64,000 nt of DNA from assembly GCF_020709055.1 (NCBI RefSeq), contig NZ_JAJFCK010000005.1, forward strand, positions 1 to 64,000. The letters run 5' to 3'. Below the pieces are notes generated by a model. The model searched no databases and was not told where the DNA came from. It was given only the letters and a program-made list of their open reading frames with translations. Source of the stretch: Ruminococcus callidus (GTDB taxonomy: Bacteria > Bacillota > Clostridia > Oscillospirales > Ruminococcaceae). The position numbers and the translations under genes were made by a program. Shown in pieces: positions 45,701 to 54,648 of this stretch (position 1 is its first letter; every line of letters begins with the position of its first letter).

Positions 45701-47094
45701 CCTCCGCCCATCGTTACACGGAGGAGCTGTTCGGACGGGACAACGTGTTCAAGGCGGGAACCATCGCCGCCGTTGCCGACAAGACGGCTTACGGCTATGT
45801 CAAAAAGTATCTGGAAGAGCGGGGCTTGGAGTACAGTCCCACGGAGATCAACCGCCTTGCCATTGGCTGCACCGGCATCAAACGAACCACCGGTCAGCAC
45901 CCCGGCGGTATGGTCGTTGTCCCCAGCGACTACGATGTCTATGACTTCACGCCGGTGCAGCATCCGGCGGACGATGCGGAGTCGGACATCCTGACTACCC
46001 ACTTCGACTTCCACTCTCTGCACGATACCATCCTGAAACTGGACGAACTGGGACACGTCGTCCCCACCATGTATAAGCACTTGGAGGAGGCGACCGGACT
46101 CTCCATCCACGACATTCCCACCACAGATCCCAAGGTCATTCAAATGTGTACGGATGCCTCGGTGCTGGGCGTTACGCCGGAAGAGATCTACTGTAAAACC
46201 GGCAGTCTGGGAATTCCGGAAATGGGCACGGGCTTTACCATCCAGATGCTGCTGGATTCCAAGCCCAAGAAGTTCAGCGACTTTTTGCAGGTTTCCGGTC
46301 TGTCCCACGGAACAGATGTATGGCTGGGCAACGCCAAGGATCTCATCGACAACGGCACCTGCACCATTTCTGATGTCATCGGAACCCGTGACAGCATCAT
46401 GACCTATCTGTTGCACAAGGGCGTTGAGCCGAAACAGGCGTTCCAGATCATGGAGGATACCCGTAAGGGCAAAGCGCCCAAGACCTTTACGCCGGAGCGC
46501 ATCCAGATGCTGAAGGACCACAATGTTCCGCAGTGGTACATTGACAGCTGTCTGAAAATCAAGTATATGTTCCCAAAAGCGCACGCTGCCGCCTATGTTA
46601 CGGCAGCCATTAAGCTGGGCTGGTTCAAGCTGTACTACCCGCTGGCATACTACGCCGTGTATTTCAGTACCCGAGGAGATGACTTCGATGCGGTGCTGGC
46701 ATTGCAGGGAAAGGATGCCGTGCGTGCCAAGATCGATGCGCTCAAGGAAAAGGGCAACGAGCGCAGCAAGAAGGAATCCGATCTGCTGGACACCCTGCTG
46801 ATCGTCAACGAGATGCTCAGCCGCGGCTGCGAATTTCTGCCCATCGACCTCTACAAATCCCACGCCAGCCGCTATCTGGTGCAGGACGGCAAGGTGCGCA
46901 TTCCGTTCAGTGCAATCCCCGGCATCGGCGCAGCGGCTGCACAGAATCTCTATGAAACAGCGCAGAAACGGGACTTTATGTCCATCGAGGAATTCCAGTC
47001 CAAGAGCGGTGCGTCAAAAACAATAATTGAAACGCTGGAGCAGATGAACGCTTTGGGCAATCTGCCGAAATCCAGCCAGATGACACTCTTTTAA
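42754..47094 (+). CDS. polC: DNA polymerase III PolC-type, alpha subunit with built-in exonuclease
   Basis: Replicative polymerase of low-GC Gram-positives. The 1446-residue protein has an N-terminal domain, an OB fold (about 235-330), a PHP domain (VELHCHTNMSQMDAVTPC) interrupted by the DEDDh proofreading exonuclease (IIFDVETTGLSPANDRLTEIG, shown in part), and the polymerase core with KAPDIDLNFSGEYQ and a zinc-binding loop (CPKCKH, CPNCG). It closes the rpsB-to-polC region. The downstream 60 bp hold the his promoter. Confidence 0.96.
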   Translation: MELNFAAFLEEYVPVLPDSLQDGILQRMTYSENLTKISFYVHFPHLVLAQDLLALEHELEIRLEIHSVRLHPRFAPELFSLEYFADLVVFLKREMTVVNGFINDADVSMDEDTLHITLHNGGYDILEKYHVADYFSGMLEQMFSRRFHVVFHGAASVTEEEFQAIIDKAEQALPKHDAQFQQSAAAPATGGAAAKAPKPVAQSVAMNESISGIVPDSAVLIKGRQIRDVPMPIREAVEVQGQRVVVMGDVFAMESREVRGERTVMTFQITDGTYSVLMKLFDSTENLSKLPLGDIKKGSTLLVLGRIDYDSFAREDVLKPDSIVMVKRKRKMDNAPVKRVELHCHTNMSQMDAVTPCAKLVERAHEWGHPAIAITDHGIAQAFPDAMNAWRGFKDKDFKVIFGCEAYVVNDLDRQLIIDEPGNRTLQDEIIIFDVETTGLSPANDRLTEIGAVKMRGMQVVDTFGIMVNPERKIPENIVELTGITDAMVQDAPKEEEALRKFMEFCGENPVLVAHNARFDTAFVRNVCQRHNIDFSFATLDTLILCKAMLPNMSRHKLDGVAKALKLGKFDHHRATDDAQMLAKIYKELVSRLIQTKKAALLSDLNTKTQEIDVKKLKSYHQIILVRNNIGLKNLYKLISYGHIECFYRKPLIPKSVLMQHREGLIFGSACEAGELFRAMVEEKSHEELVKLAKFYDYLEIQPVGNNAFMIRNGTAPNVEALRDYNRRIVALGDELGIPVCATCDVHFMDKEDAIYREILQAGQGYDDAKFQPPLYLRTTEEMLEEFAYLGEEKAYEIVVTNTNAVADQIEKIQPFPNGTFTPTIDGAEEDLVNITTTKAKEIYGDPMPELVEKRLNRELSSIIKHGFSVLYIIAQKLVWDSVAHGYQVGSRGSVGSSFVASMAGISEVNPLAPHYVCPKCKHSEFITDGSVGSGFDLPPKNCPNCGTEMNRDGHDIPFETFLGFDGDKAPDIDLNFSGEYQSSAHRYTEELFGRDNVFKAGTIAAVADKTAYGYVKKYLEERGLEYSPTEINRLAIGCTGIKRTTGQHPGGMVVVPSDYDVYDFTPVQHPADDAESDILTTHFDFHSLHDTILKLDELGHVVPTMYKHLEEATGLSIHDIPTTDPKVIQMCTDASVLGVTPEEIYCKTGSLGIPEMGTGFTIQMLLDSKPKKFSDFLQVSGLSHGTDVWLGNAKDLIDNGTCTISDVIGTRDSIMTYLLHKGVEPKQAFQIMEDTRKGKAPKTFTPERIQMLKDHNVPQWYIDSCLKIKYMFPKAHAAAYVTAAIKLGWFKLYYPLAYYAVYFSTRGDDFDAVLALQGKDAVRAKIDALKEKGNERSKKESDLLDTLLIVNEMLSRGCEFLPIDLYKSHASRYLVQDGKVRIPFSAIPGIGAAAAQNLYETAQKRDFMSIEEFQSKSGASKTIIETLEQMNALGNLPKSSQMTLF

Positions 47095-47105
47095 ATCAGA
47101 GGGAC

Positions 47106-47150
47106 TTGACATCGATATTATATTGTGCTACTATAGTATTATGTTAGCAC
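47106..47150 (+). promoter_or_regulatory. promoter of the histidine operon with an overlapping inverted repeat
   Basis: TTGACA at 47106-47111 and TACTAT at 47129-47134 with 17-bp spacing. GTGCTA (47125-47130) and TAGCAC (47145-47150) form an inverted repeat that overlaps the -10 element, the expected site of a repressor. A TrpR-family histidine regulator (YerC/HisR type) would fit but is inference. No T-box or attenuation leader is present. Confidence 0.72.
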
Positions 47151-47174
47151 GGTAAAGTGAATGAGGAGGAACAT

Positions 47175-48365
47175 ATGAAGAAATATAATCTGATTACCCC
47201 GGAGGGAACAAAGGATTTTTTGTTTGAAGAGTGTCTGGTGCGCCGGAAAGTAGAAAACCGGCTGCACGGGATTTTCCGCAGCAAGGGCTATTCGGAGCTG
47301 ATTACCCCCAGTCTGGAATTTTTCGATGTGTTCCAGACGGAGTCCACCCATTACCCGCCGGAGCGTCTGTATAAACTGACGGACAGCAAGGGCCGTCTGC
47401 TGGTGATGCGTCCGGATTCCACCACGCCCATTGCCAGGGTTGTGGCGACCCGTCTGCGGGATGCAGCGCTTCCGCTGCGCCTGTATTATAACCAGACGGT
47501 ATACCGGTTCGAACCGGCGCTGAAGGGCAGAAGCGATGAGATCATGCAGATGGGCATTGAGCTGCTGGGCACATCATCCTATATGGCAGACGTGGAGATG
47601 GTGACCACCGCTATTGATGTGCTGGCTGCGTGCAGCGACGGCAGCTTTTCGCTGGAACTGGGAGATGCCGGCGTGTTCAAGGAACTGATGCGGGAACTGA
47701 ATGCGACACCGGAGGAACGGGAGAACATCCGCTATCTCATCGAAACCAAGAACTATCCGGCGCTGAACGATGTGCTGGATACCATGGGGGACAGCAAGAT
47801 CGCTGCGGCTCTGAAAAAACTGCCGGCGCTGTTCGGCGGAGAAGAGGTTTTCGACAAGGCTTCGCAGCTGTATTCCAGCCAGCGCATTGACGAGATTCTC
47901 ACTGATCTGAAGAAGCTGTATCAGGATATTTCCAAGGTCATCGGAACAGGCCGGCTGACGGTCGATCTGGGTATGGTCAACAATGCGGATTATTACACCG
48001 GCGTCATCATCAAGGGCTATCTGGAGGGCTATGGCGAAGAGGTGCTTTCCGGCGGACGGTATAACAAGCTTCTGGCAGATTTTGGCTATGACATTCCGGC
48101 AACCGGCTTCGCAGTCAACGTGGACGCTGTTTCCAACATTGTCCGCCAGAACGGGGAGATTCCGGTACCCTCCGCAGACGCTGTGATCTATGCGGAACAG
48201 GGATACGAGATGAAAGCGGTTTCCGTGGCAGAGCAGCTCCGGAAAAAGGGCATGGTCGTAGAATACGGCTTCTTTGACCAGCTGGAATTGGTGCGGGAGT
48301 ACGCACGGGAACGGAACATCGGAAAAATTGTCATCGTGGATGAAGAAGTTACGGAGGTAGAATAA
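47175..48365 (+). CDS. hisZ: ATP phosphoribosyltransferase regulatory subunit
   Basis: Class II synthetase-like protein lacking charging activity that pairs with short HisG to form the first enzyme of histidine synthesis and mediates feedback control. The ATG at 47175 follows GAGGAGG; 396 residues. The start TPEGTKDFLFEE, the motif 2-like region LYYNQTVYRFEP and GGRYNKLLADFG are characteristic. It heads hisZGD and ends directly before the hisG start. Confidence 0.93.
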   Translation: MKKYNLITPEGTKDFLFEECLVRRKVENRLHGIFRSKGYSELITPSLEFFDVFQTESTHYPPERLYKLTDSKGRLLVMRPDSTTPIARVVATRLRDAALPLRLYYNQTVYRFEPALKGRSDEIMQMGIELLGTSSYMADVEMVTTAIDVLAACSDGSFSLELGDAGVFKELMRELNATPEERENIRYLIETKNYPALNDVLDTMGDSKIAAALKKLPALFGGEEVFDKASQLYSSQRIDEILTDLKKLYQDISKVIGTGRLTVDLGMVNNADYYTGVIIKGYLEGYGEEVLSGGRYNKLLADFGYDIPATGFAVNVDAVSNIVRQNGEIPVPSADAVIYAEQGYEMKAVSVAEQLRKKGMVVEYGFFDQLELVREYARERNIGKIVIVDEEVTEVE

Positions 48366-48998
48366 ATGGCAAAACCGCTGAGAATTGCCCTGACCAAGGG
48401 CAGACTGGAAAAGGATACAGTCAGTCTGTTGGAGAAGCTGGGCTATGACTGTACGGCAGTTCGGGAAAAGGGCCGGCGGCTGATTCTGCCGATTCCGGAT
48501 GCCAATCTGGAAGTCGTTCTGGCAAAAGCAAACGATGTTATCACTTACGTGGAGCACGGCGTCTGCGACATGGGCGTTGTGGGAAAAGATACCATTATTG
48601 AGATGCAGGGCAAGTTCTTTGAACTGGTCGATCTGGGATTCGGACGCTGCAAGTTTGCGCTTGCCACCAAAAAGGGCAGCGACTTCTACAGCGGATTTGG
48701 CGTGAAGTGCATTGCCACCAAGTACCCCAATGTGGCACGCCGTTTCTTTGAGAGCAAGGGCATGGACGTGGACATTGTCAAGATTGAGGGTTCTGTGGAG
48801 CTGGCACCGCTGCTGGGTCTGGCAGACGGCATCGTGGACATCGTGGAAACTGGCGTGACGCTGCGGGAGAACGGTTTGGAGGTCGTGGAGGACGTTGTGC
48901 CCATCTCCGCACGGCTCATTGCCAATACCGTTAGCCTGAAACTGCGTCAGTCCGAAATCGAAGCTTTGATTCAGAAAATTGAGGAGGCTCTGTCATGA
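48366..48998 (+). CDS. hisG: ATP phosphoribosyltransferase, short form
   Basis: Catalyses the first step, ATP plus PRPP to phosphoribosyl-ATP. The 210-residue short form lacks the C-terminal regulatory domain and therefore needs HisZ, encoded just upstream. IALTKGRLEKD opens the protein, and VKIEGSVELAPLLGLADGI contains the PRPP-binding loop. It overlaps hisD by 4 bases. Confidence 0.96.
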   Translation: MAKPLRIALTKGRLEKDTVSLLEKLGYDCTAVREKGRRLILPIPDANLEVVLAKANDVITYVEHGVCDMGVVGKDTIIEMQGKFFELVDLGFGRCKFALATKKGSDFYSGFGVKCIATKYPNVARRFFESKGMDVDIVKIEGSVELAPLLGLADGIVDIVETGVTLRENGLEVVEDVVPISARLIANTVSLKLRQSEIEALIQKIEEALS

Positions 48999-50299
48999 TT
49001 ACAATGAAAACCATTAACGCCAGCAATCAGGAGGAACGGGATGCGTTCTTCACCAGTCTGGATCAGCGCACCGGCGAGACCAACCAGCGTGTCACAGAAA
49101 CCGTCAGCGAGATCATCCGCACAGTCAAGGCTGGCGGTGACGAGGCGGTCAAGAATTACACGCTGAAATTTGATGGCAGCCTGCCGGAGTACTACGAGGT
49201 GCCACGGGATGTCATCAATGATGCCTTGACCAATGCGGACGGCGAGTTCGTCAGTGCGATGCTCAACGCCATCGAGAACGTCCGTGACTTCCATCAGCGT
49301 CAGGTGCAGGAGGGCTTCATCAACGCCCTGCCCAACGGTGTGATTCTTGGACAGCGGGTTCGCGGTCTGGAGCGTGTTGGTCTGTACGTGCCGGGCGGTA
49401 CGGCAGCTTACCCGTCCAGCGTCATCATGAATGCTGTTCCGGCAAAGATCGCCGGCGTGAAAGAAATCATTATGGTAACACCGCCCTGCAAAGACGGCAC
49501 ACCCAATCCGGATATTCTGGTGGCTGCCGGACTGTGCGGGGTAGACCGTGTATTCCTCTCCGGCGGTGCGCAGGCAATCGCAGCGCTGGCATACGGCACA
49601 GAGGAGATCCCGAAGGTGGACAAGATCGTCGGCCCCGGAAACATCTTCGTTGCTACTGCAAAGAAGCTGCTGTACGGTGTTGTGGACATTGATATGATCG
49701 CAGGCCCCAGCGAAGTAATGGTGCTGGCAGATGAAACTGCTGATCCGAAGTATGTGGCTGCCGACCTGATGTCCCAGGCGGAGCACGACGTGATGGCATC
49801 TGCCATTCTGGTAACCACCTGTCCGGAGCTGGCAGAAAAGGTACAGGCAGAGGTCAACCGTCAGGTGCAGTATCTCTCCAGAAAAGAGATCATCGAGAAG
49901 TCTATGAATGAGTACGGCGCAGTGCTGCTGTGCAACAGCCGGGAAGAGGCAGCGCAGCTGGCAAACATGGTGGCACCGGAGCATCTGGAAGTGCTCATGG
50001 AGAACCCCATGGAACTGCTGGGCGCACTGGACAATGTTGGCTCGCTGTTCCTGGGCGCATATGCCTCTGAACCGCTGGGCGACTACTATGCCGGCCCGAA
50101 CCACGTTCTGCCCACCAGCGGAACGGCACGGTTCTTCTCGCCGCTGGGCGTGCAGAGCTTTACCAAGCGTTCCAGCTATACCTACTATACCAGAGATGCT
50201 CTGCGGGAAGCCAAGGATGACATTGTGCTGATCGCCAATAAGGAGGGGCTGACCGCACACGCCAATGCAATTACAGTGCGGTTTGAGGACGAGCAGTAA
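48995..50299 (+). CDS. hisD: histidinol dehydrogenase
   Basis: Zinc enzyme oxidising histidinol to histidine in two NAD-dependent steps. The 434-residue protein has GLYVPGGTAAYPSSV, IVGPGNIFVATAKK, the DMIAGPSEVMVLAD signature and QAEHDVMASA, and ends with the HVLPTSGTARF block. The stop codon overlaps the start of the mrr-like gene (TAATG). Confidence 0.96.
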   Translation: MITMKTINASNQEERDAFFTSLDQRTGETNQRVTETVSEIIRTVKAGGDEAVKNYTLKFDGSLPEYYEVPRDVINDALTNADGEFVSAMLNAIENVRDFHQRQVQEGFINALPNGVILGQRVRGLERVGLYVPGGTAAYPSSVIMNAVPAKIAGVKEIIMVTPPCKDGTPNPDILVAAGLCGVDRVFLSGGAQAIAALAYGTEEIPKVDKIVGPGNIFVATAKKLLYGVVDIDMIAGPSEVMVLADETADPKYVAADLMSQAEHDVMASAILVTTCPELAEKVQAEVNRQVQYLSRKEIIEKSMNEYGAVLLCNSREEAAQLANMVAPEHLEVLMENPMELLGALDNVGSLFLGAYASEPLGDYYAGPNHVLPTSGTARFFSPLGVQSFTKRSSYTYYTRDALREAKDDIVLIANKEGLTAHANAITVRFEDEQ

Positions 50300-51210
50300 T
50301 GGCAATTCCAAAGTATTTTGAATTTTTTCCTCCCATTATGGAGGTGCTATCTGATGGAAAGATTCATCATTTTAAAGAAGTTCGGGATTACTGTGTAAAG
50401 TATTATTCATTGACGGATGAAGAGCAGCAGGAGATGCTGCCAAGCGGAAACAGAAGCTATGTGAATGATAGAGTTGGTTGGGCAAAAACTTATTTAAAAA
50501 AAGCCGGACTCCTTGTTAGTCCAGCACGCTCTAATTATCAGATTACAGAACTCGGAAAAGATGCTATTAAAAAAGGCGTAAACCATATTACTGTTGATTT
50601 TCTGAAGCAATTTGAGTCTTTTCAGCAATTTTATGGGAGAAAAGAAACGGGGCCATCATCTGAAAAATCAAATGAAGTTTCCGTGGATCTGGAACAAAAT
50701 CCGCAGGAACAAATGGAATCTTCCATGAGACAGATAAATGAGGCTCTTGCAGATGACTTGATGCTGGAAATTCTGAAAATGTCTCCTTATGATTTTGAAA
50801 AACTGGTTGTTCAGCTATTAAAAAACATGGGGTATGGGGAGCCTATTGCAACCAAAAAATCCGGTGATGAGGGCATTGACGGCTTAGTAAAAGCGGACAA
50901 GTTTGGATTTGATACCATTTATGTACAAGCAAAACAGTGGAAACCGGATTCAACTGTAAGCAGACCTGAAATTCAAAAATTCTTGGGTGCATTAGCCGGA
51001 CAGGGTGCATCCAAAGGCTTGTTTATTACAACTGCCAAATATTCCAGCGAGGCAATCCTATTTGCACAACGTCATTTACAGCAGAAAATCATTCTTGTAG
51101 ATGGAGAAATGCTGACACGCTTGATGATTGAATATAACTTAGGCGTTTCTGTTGAGACTACTTACGAAGTAAAACGAATTGATTATGACTTCTTTCATGA
51201 GGAAATTTAA
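50299..51210 (+). CDS. mrr: Mrr-like restriction endonuclease inserted in the his operon
   Basis: A 303-residue type IV-like restriction protein, expected to cut modified foreign DNA. Residues about 5-95 form the Mrr N-terminal winged-helix domain; about 155-275 is the PD-(D/E)xK nuclease: MSPYDFEKLVVQLL, KKSGDEGIDG with the metal Asp (194), and VQAKQW where Gln210-x-Lys212 replaces E-x-K as usual in Mrr. GLFITTAKYSSEA completes the core. Its codons are clearly more AT-rich than those of its neighbours. The start codon overlaps the hisD stop by one base, so it is likely translated by coupling from the his mRNA. No methylase gene lies alongside. Confidence 0.9.
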   Translation: MAIPKYFEFFPPIMEVLSDGKIHHFKEVRDYCVKYYSLTDEEQQEMLPSGNRSYVNDRVGWAKTYLKKAGLLVSPARSNYQITELGKDAIKKGVNHITVDFLKQFESFQQFYGRKETGPSSEKSNEVSVDLEQNPQEQMESSMRQINEALADDLMLEILKMSPYDFEKLVVQLLKNMGYGEPIATKKSGDEGIDGLVKADKFGFDTIYVQAKQWKPDSTVSRPEIQKFLGALAGQGASKGLFITTAKYSSEAILFAQRHLQQKIILVDGEMLTRLMIEYNLGVSVETTYEVKRIDYDFFHEEI

Positions 51211-51231
51211 TCACCACAAGGAGGAATCCAT

Positions 51232-51813
51232 ATGCGGCAAGCACAACTTGCACGAAAGACCAAAGAGACAGACATAAAAATCGCCGTAAAACTGGACAAC
51301 ATGGGAACCGCCAACATCGATACCGGCATCGGCTTTTTTGACCATATGCTGACAGCACTGTCTGTTCACAGCGGCATCAGCATGAACATTGCCGTCAAGG
51401 GTGACCTCTATGTGGACGGTCACCATACGGTCGAGGACACCGGAATTGTTCTGGGTAAGGCGCTGGGGGAGGCGCTGGGGGACAAGTCCGGCATCACCCG
51501 CTACGGCAGCGCCTTCATTCCCATGGACGAAGCGCTGGCGTTTTGCAGCCTGGATATCAGCAACCGCCCGTTTCTGGTATTTCAGGGGACGTTCACCAAT
51601 GCCATGATCGGACAGTATGATGCCTGCCTGACGGAAGAATTTTTCCGTGCCTTTGCATTCAATGCCGGAATTACCCTCCATGTCAATATGATGTACGGCG
51701 TGAACGACCACCACAAATGCGAAGCCGCATTCAAAGCCGTGGCGCACGCACTGAAAACCGCCGTGACGCCGCTGGAAGCCGGCAAAACCTTATCCACGAA
51801 AGGAGTGCTGTAA
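51232..51813 (+). CDS. hisB: imidazoleglycerol-phosphate dehydratase
   Basis: Manganese enzyme that dehydrates IGP to imidazole-acetol phosphate. The 193-residue single-function form has FFDHMLTALSVHSG, DGHHTVEDTGI and DHHKCEAAFKA with the metal His residues. AAGGAGG precedes the ATG at 51232. It resumes the his operon after the mrr insertion and ends 1 base before hisH. Confidence 0.96.
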   Translation: MRQAQLARKTKETDIKIAVKLDNMGTANIDTGIGFFDHMLTALSVHSGISMNIAVKGDLYVDGHHTVEDTGIVLGKALGEALGDKSGITRYGSAFIPMDEALAFCSLDISNRPFLVFQGTFTNAMIGQYDACLTEEFFRAFAFNAGITLHVNMMYGVNDHHKCEAAFKAVAHALKTAVTPLEAGKTLSTKGVL

Positions 51814-51814
51814 G

Positions 51815-52423
51815 ATGATCGCAATTATCGACTACGGCGCAGGCAATATTTTCAGCGTCAAGAATGCGCTGGATTATCTGGGACTTCCCGCTGCTCTGAC
51901 GGCAGATCCGGAGGCCATCCGGAATGCAGATGCATTGATTCTCCCCGGCGTGGGAGCTTTCCCCAGCGCCATGCAGATGCTGCACGACAGCGGACTCACC
52001 GGCGTGATTCGGGAGGAGTCCCGCAAAAAGCCGTTTCTGGGTATCTGTCTCGGCATGCAGCTCATCTTTGAAAAGGGCTATGAATTCGAAGAATGCGACG
52101 GTCTGGGACTGGTTCCCGGCAAGGTGGAAAAAATCGAAGCGCCCGGCATGGTCATTCCCCATATGGGCTGGAATAAGCTGGAAATGCAGCACGACTGTCC
52201 CATTCTCCGGAATCTGCCGGAGGAATCCTATGTGTACTTCGTCCACTCCTATCAGGCAGTTGTGCCGGACGAATATCTGGCCGCCTATGTGGAATACGGC
52301 ACGGCAAAGATTCCGGCAATGGTGTATGACGGAAAGACGGTCTACGGCGCACAGTTCCATCCGGAAAAGAGCGGCGAGATCGGACTGCAAATTCTGCGGA
52401 ACTTCGGAGGGCTGATCGGATGA
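51815..52423 (+). CDS. hisH: imidazole glycerol phosphate synthase, glutaminase subunit
   Basis: Releases ammonia from glutamine for HisF. The 202-residue class I amidotransferase has IDYGAGN at its start, the nucleophile Cys in LGICLGMQLIF, and the catalytic His-Glu in QFHPEKSG. It overlaps hisA by 4 bases (ATGA). Confidence 0.96.
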   Translation: MIAIIDYGAGNIFSVKNALDYLGLPAALTADPEAIRNADALILPGVGAFPSAMQMLHDSGLTGVIREESRKKPFLGICLGMQLIFEKGYEFEECDGLGLVPGKVEKIEAPGMVIPHMGWNKLEMQHDCPILRNLPEESYVYFVHSYQAVVPDEYLAAYVEYGTAKIPAMVYDGKTVYGAQFHPEKSGEIGLQILRNFGGLIG

Positions 52424-53148
52424 TTATTTTACCGGCAATTGATATCAAGGACGGCAACTGTGTCCGCCTGTTCAAGGGTGATTTTTCCACCGTGGAAAAG
52501 GTTGCCGCAGATTACATGGAAACGGCAAAGGGCTTCGAAGCAGCCGGTGCCTCCTGGATTCACATGGTAGATCTGGACGGTGCCAAAGAGGGCAGACCGG
52601 TCAACCAGCATATCTATGAGGACGTGGCAGCAAAAACCGGTTTGAAGGTAGAGGTCGGCGGCGGTATCCGGAATCTGGAGACCATCGACACCTACTTGAA
52701 GAGCGGTGTGGAGCGAGTGATTCTCGGTTCAGCAGCGCTGAAAAATCCGCAGCTGGTCAAGGATGCGGTGCAGAAATTCGGCAGCCGGCACATCGCTGTG
52801 GGCATTGATGCGAAAAACGGCATGGTTGCCACAGAGGGCTGGCTGGAAGAATCGGATACCGATTATATCACACTGGCGAAAGAGATGATCGCCGTGGGCG
52901 TGGAGTACTTCATTGTCACAGATATCGCCAAGGACGGTACACTGTCCGGCGTGAATCTGGAACAGCTGAAAGCGCTGCGGGATGCCACCGAGGGCAAGTG
53001 CAGCATCATTGCCAGCGGCGGTGTTCACACCATCGAGGACATCCGTGGCTGCAAGGAACTGGGACTTTACGGGACGATCTGCGGCAAGTCGATTTATAAG
53101 GGGACACTGGACTTGAGAGAGGCCATTGCTCTGGCGGAAGGAGTGTAA
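52420..53148 (+). CDS. hisA: phosphoribosylformimino-5-aminoimidazole carboxamide ribotide isomerase
   Basis: Amadori isomerase converting ProFAR to PRFAR. The 242-residue TIM barrel begins [13 protein letters not shown] with the catalytic Asp; the second catalytic Asp is in [12 protein letters not shown], and VEVGGGIRN and IASGGVHT form the phosphate sites. Related to HisF, encoded 5 bases downstream. Confidence 0.96.
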   Translation: MIILPAIDIKDGNCVRLFKGDFSTVEKVAADYMETAKGFEAAGASWIHMVDLDGAKEGRPVNQHIYEDVAAKTGLKVEVGGGIRNLETIDTYLKSGVERVILGSAALKNPQLVKDAVQKFGSRHIAVGIDAKNGMVATEGWLEESDTDYITLAKEMIAVGVEYFIVTDIAKDGTLSGVNLEQLKALRDATEGKCSIIASGGVHTIEDIRGCKELGLYGTICGKSIYKGTLDLREAIALAEGV

Positions 53149-53153
53149 CGCAT

Positions 53154-53909
53154 ATGTTGGCAAAACGAATCATTCCTTGTCTGGATGTGCGCAACGGCAA
53201 GGTGGTAAAGGGCGTAAACTTTGAGGGAATCAAAGATGTCGGCGATCCGGTGGAGTGTGCCTATGCTTACAATCAGCAGGGCGCAGACGAGATCGTGTTT
53301 TACGACATCACCGCTTCCTATGAGGGCAGAGGTGTCATGCTGGACGTGGTACGGGAGACGGCGAAAAAGGTTTTCGTACCGCTGACCGTGGGCGGCGGCA
53401 TCAAGACTGTAGACGATATTCGGGAGACGCTCCGTGCCGGTGCAGATAAGGTTTCCGTCAATTCCCAGGCTGTCCAGAACCCCCGGCTCATCAAGGACGG
53501 CGCCGACATCTTCGGCTGCCAGTGCATCTGCGTGGGCGTCGATGCCAAGAAAATCGGCGAAAACAAGTGGACGGTGTTCATCAACGGCGCACGTGTGGAC
53601 ATGCATCTGGATCTCATCGACTGGGTGAAGCAATGCGAACAGCTGGGCGCCGGCGAGATTTGCCTGAACTCCATCGACACAGATGGTGTGCGTGGCGGAT
53701 TTGATCTGCCCATGCTGAAAGCTGTTTGCGATGCGGTGCAGATTCCGGTCATCGCCAGCGGCGGTGCCGGAAAGCTGTCTGATTTTGCAGATGCTTTTCT
53801 GGAGACCGGCTGCTCTGCGGCACTGGCTGCGTCTCTGTTCCATTTCCGGGAGCTGACGGTGCAGGAAGTCAAGGCAGACTGCCGTGCCAAGGGAATTCCC
53901 ATGCGGTAA
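53154..53909 (+). CDS. hisF: imidazole glycerol phosphate synthase, cyclase subunit
   Basis: Uses ammonia from HisH to form IGP and AICAR. The 251-residue TIM barrel shows [15 protein letters not shown] with the first catalytic Asp, [15 protein letters not shown] with the second Asp, and [10 protein letters not shown] for phosphate binding. Standard length; followed by a small membrane protein gene. Confidence 0.96.
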   Translation: MLAKRIIPCLDVRNGKVVKGVNFEGIKDVGDPVECAYAYNQQGADEIVFYDITASYEGRGVMLDVVRETAKKVFVPLTVGGGIKTVDDIRETLRAGADKVSVNSQAVQNPRLIKDGADIFGCQCICVGVDAKKIGENKWTVFINGARVDMHLDLIDWVKQCEQLGAGEICLNSIDTDGVRGGFDLPMLKAVCDAVQIPVIASGGAGKLSDFADAFLETGCSAALAASLFHFRELTVQEVKADCRAKGIPMR

Positions 53910-53930
53910 AAGGGCAAAGGAAGTGTGACT

Positions 53931-54284
53931 ATGCGTTTTCTTGTCTTTTGCCTGCTCTTGATTCCAGCTGTTCAGCTGGCTGCCGGATGGGCAATGCGGT
54001 ATCGTGCGCCCAAAAAGATCAACTCATGGGTCGGATACCGTACAGAACGCTCCATGCAAAATGAGGAGAGCTGGAAATTTGCAAATCAGTATTGCGGCAG
54101 ACTCTGGATGTTTTTCGGCGCAGCAATGCTGGTTGCTTCTGCGGCATCCTGTATCAGTCTGCGGTTTGTCTCAAAAAAGACGGCGGCGCTCCTGGCAGCT
54201 GTTGCTGTCAGCGTACAAACCGCGGAACTGCTGCTGACCCTGTTTCCGGTGGAGCGTGCACTCAAAAAGAAATTTCAAAAATAA
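53931..54284 (+). CDS. SdpI family small membrane protein within the his operon
   Basis: A 117-residue protein with three hydrophobic helices and the SdpI-family segment [19 protein letters not shown] followed by [10 protein letters not shown]. Bacillus SdpI is the immunity protein for a cannibalism toxin, but most family members are uncharacterised. It lies 21 bases after hisF and 13 before hisI, so it should be cotranscribed. A GTG at 53925 is an alternative start. Confidence 0.82.
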   Translation: MRFLVFCLLLIPAVQLAAGWAMRYRAPKKINSWVGYRTERSMQNEESWKFANQYCGRLWMFFGAAMLVASAASCISLRFVSKKTAALLAAVAVSVQTAELLLTLFPVERALKKKFQK

Positions 54285-54297
54285 GAAGGAGAATCAC

Positions 54298-54648
54298 ATG
54301 GTTGAAATTGATATCAACAACCTGGATGTCTATTTCCAGAAGGGCGAGCTGATCCCGGCGATTGCCTTTGATGTAGACACAAAGACCGTGCTGATGCTGG
54401 CATATATGAACAAGGAGAGCTTGCGCAAGACGCTGGAAACCGGCTATACCTGGTATTGGAGCCGTTCCCGTCAGGAACTCTGGAACAAAGGCGCCACCAG
54501 CGGCCATCTGCAAAAGGTGGTTTCTATATACAGCGACTGTGATAACGACACGCTGCTTTTGAATGTCAGACAGACTGGTGTGGCATGTCACACCGGATCT
54601 TACAGCTGCTTTTTTAATAAAATGTATCAGGAGGACAAGACAAAATGA
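54298..54648 (+). CDS. hisI: phosphoribosyl-AMP cyclohydrolase
   Basis: Zinc enzyme opening the adenine ring of PR-AMP. The 116-residue protein has [34 protein letters not shown] and the Cys ligands in [20 protein letters not shown] sets the ATG at 54298. Separate from HisE here; the two overlap by 4 bases. Confidence 0.95.
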   Translation: MVEIDINNLDVYFQKGELIPAIAFDVDTKTVLMLAYMNKESLRKTLETGYTWYWSRSRQELWNKGATSGHLQKVVSIYSDCDNDTLLLNVRQTGVACHTGSYSCFFNKMYQEDKTK

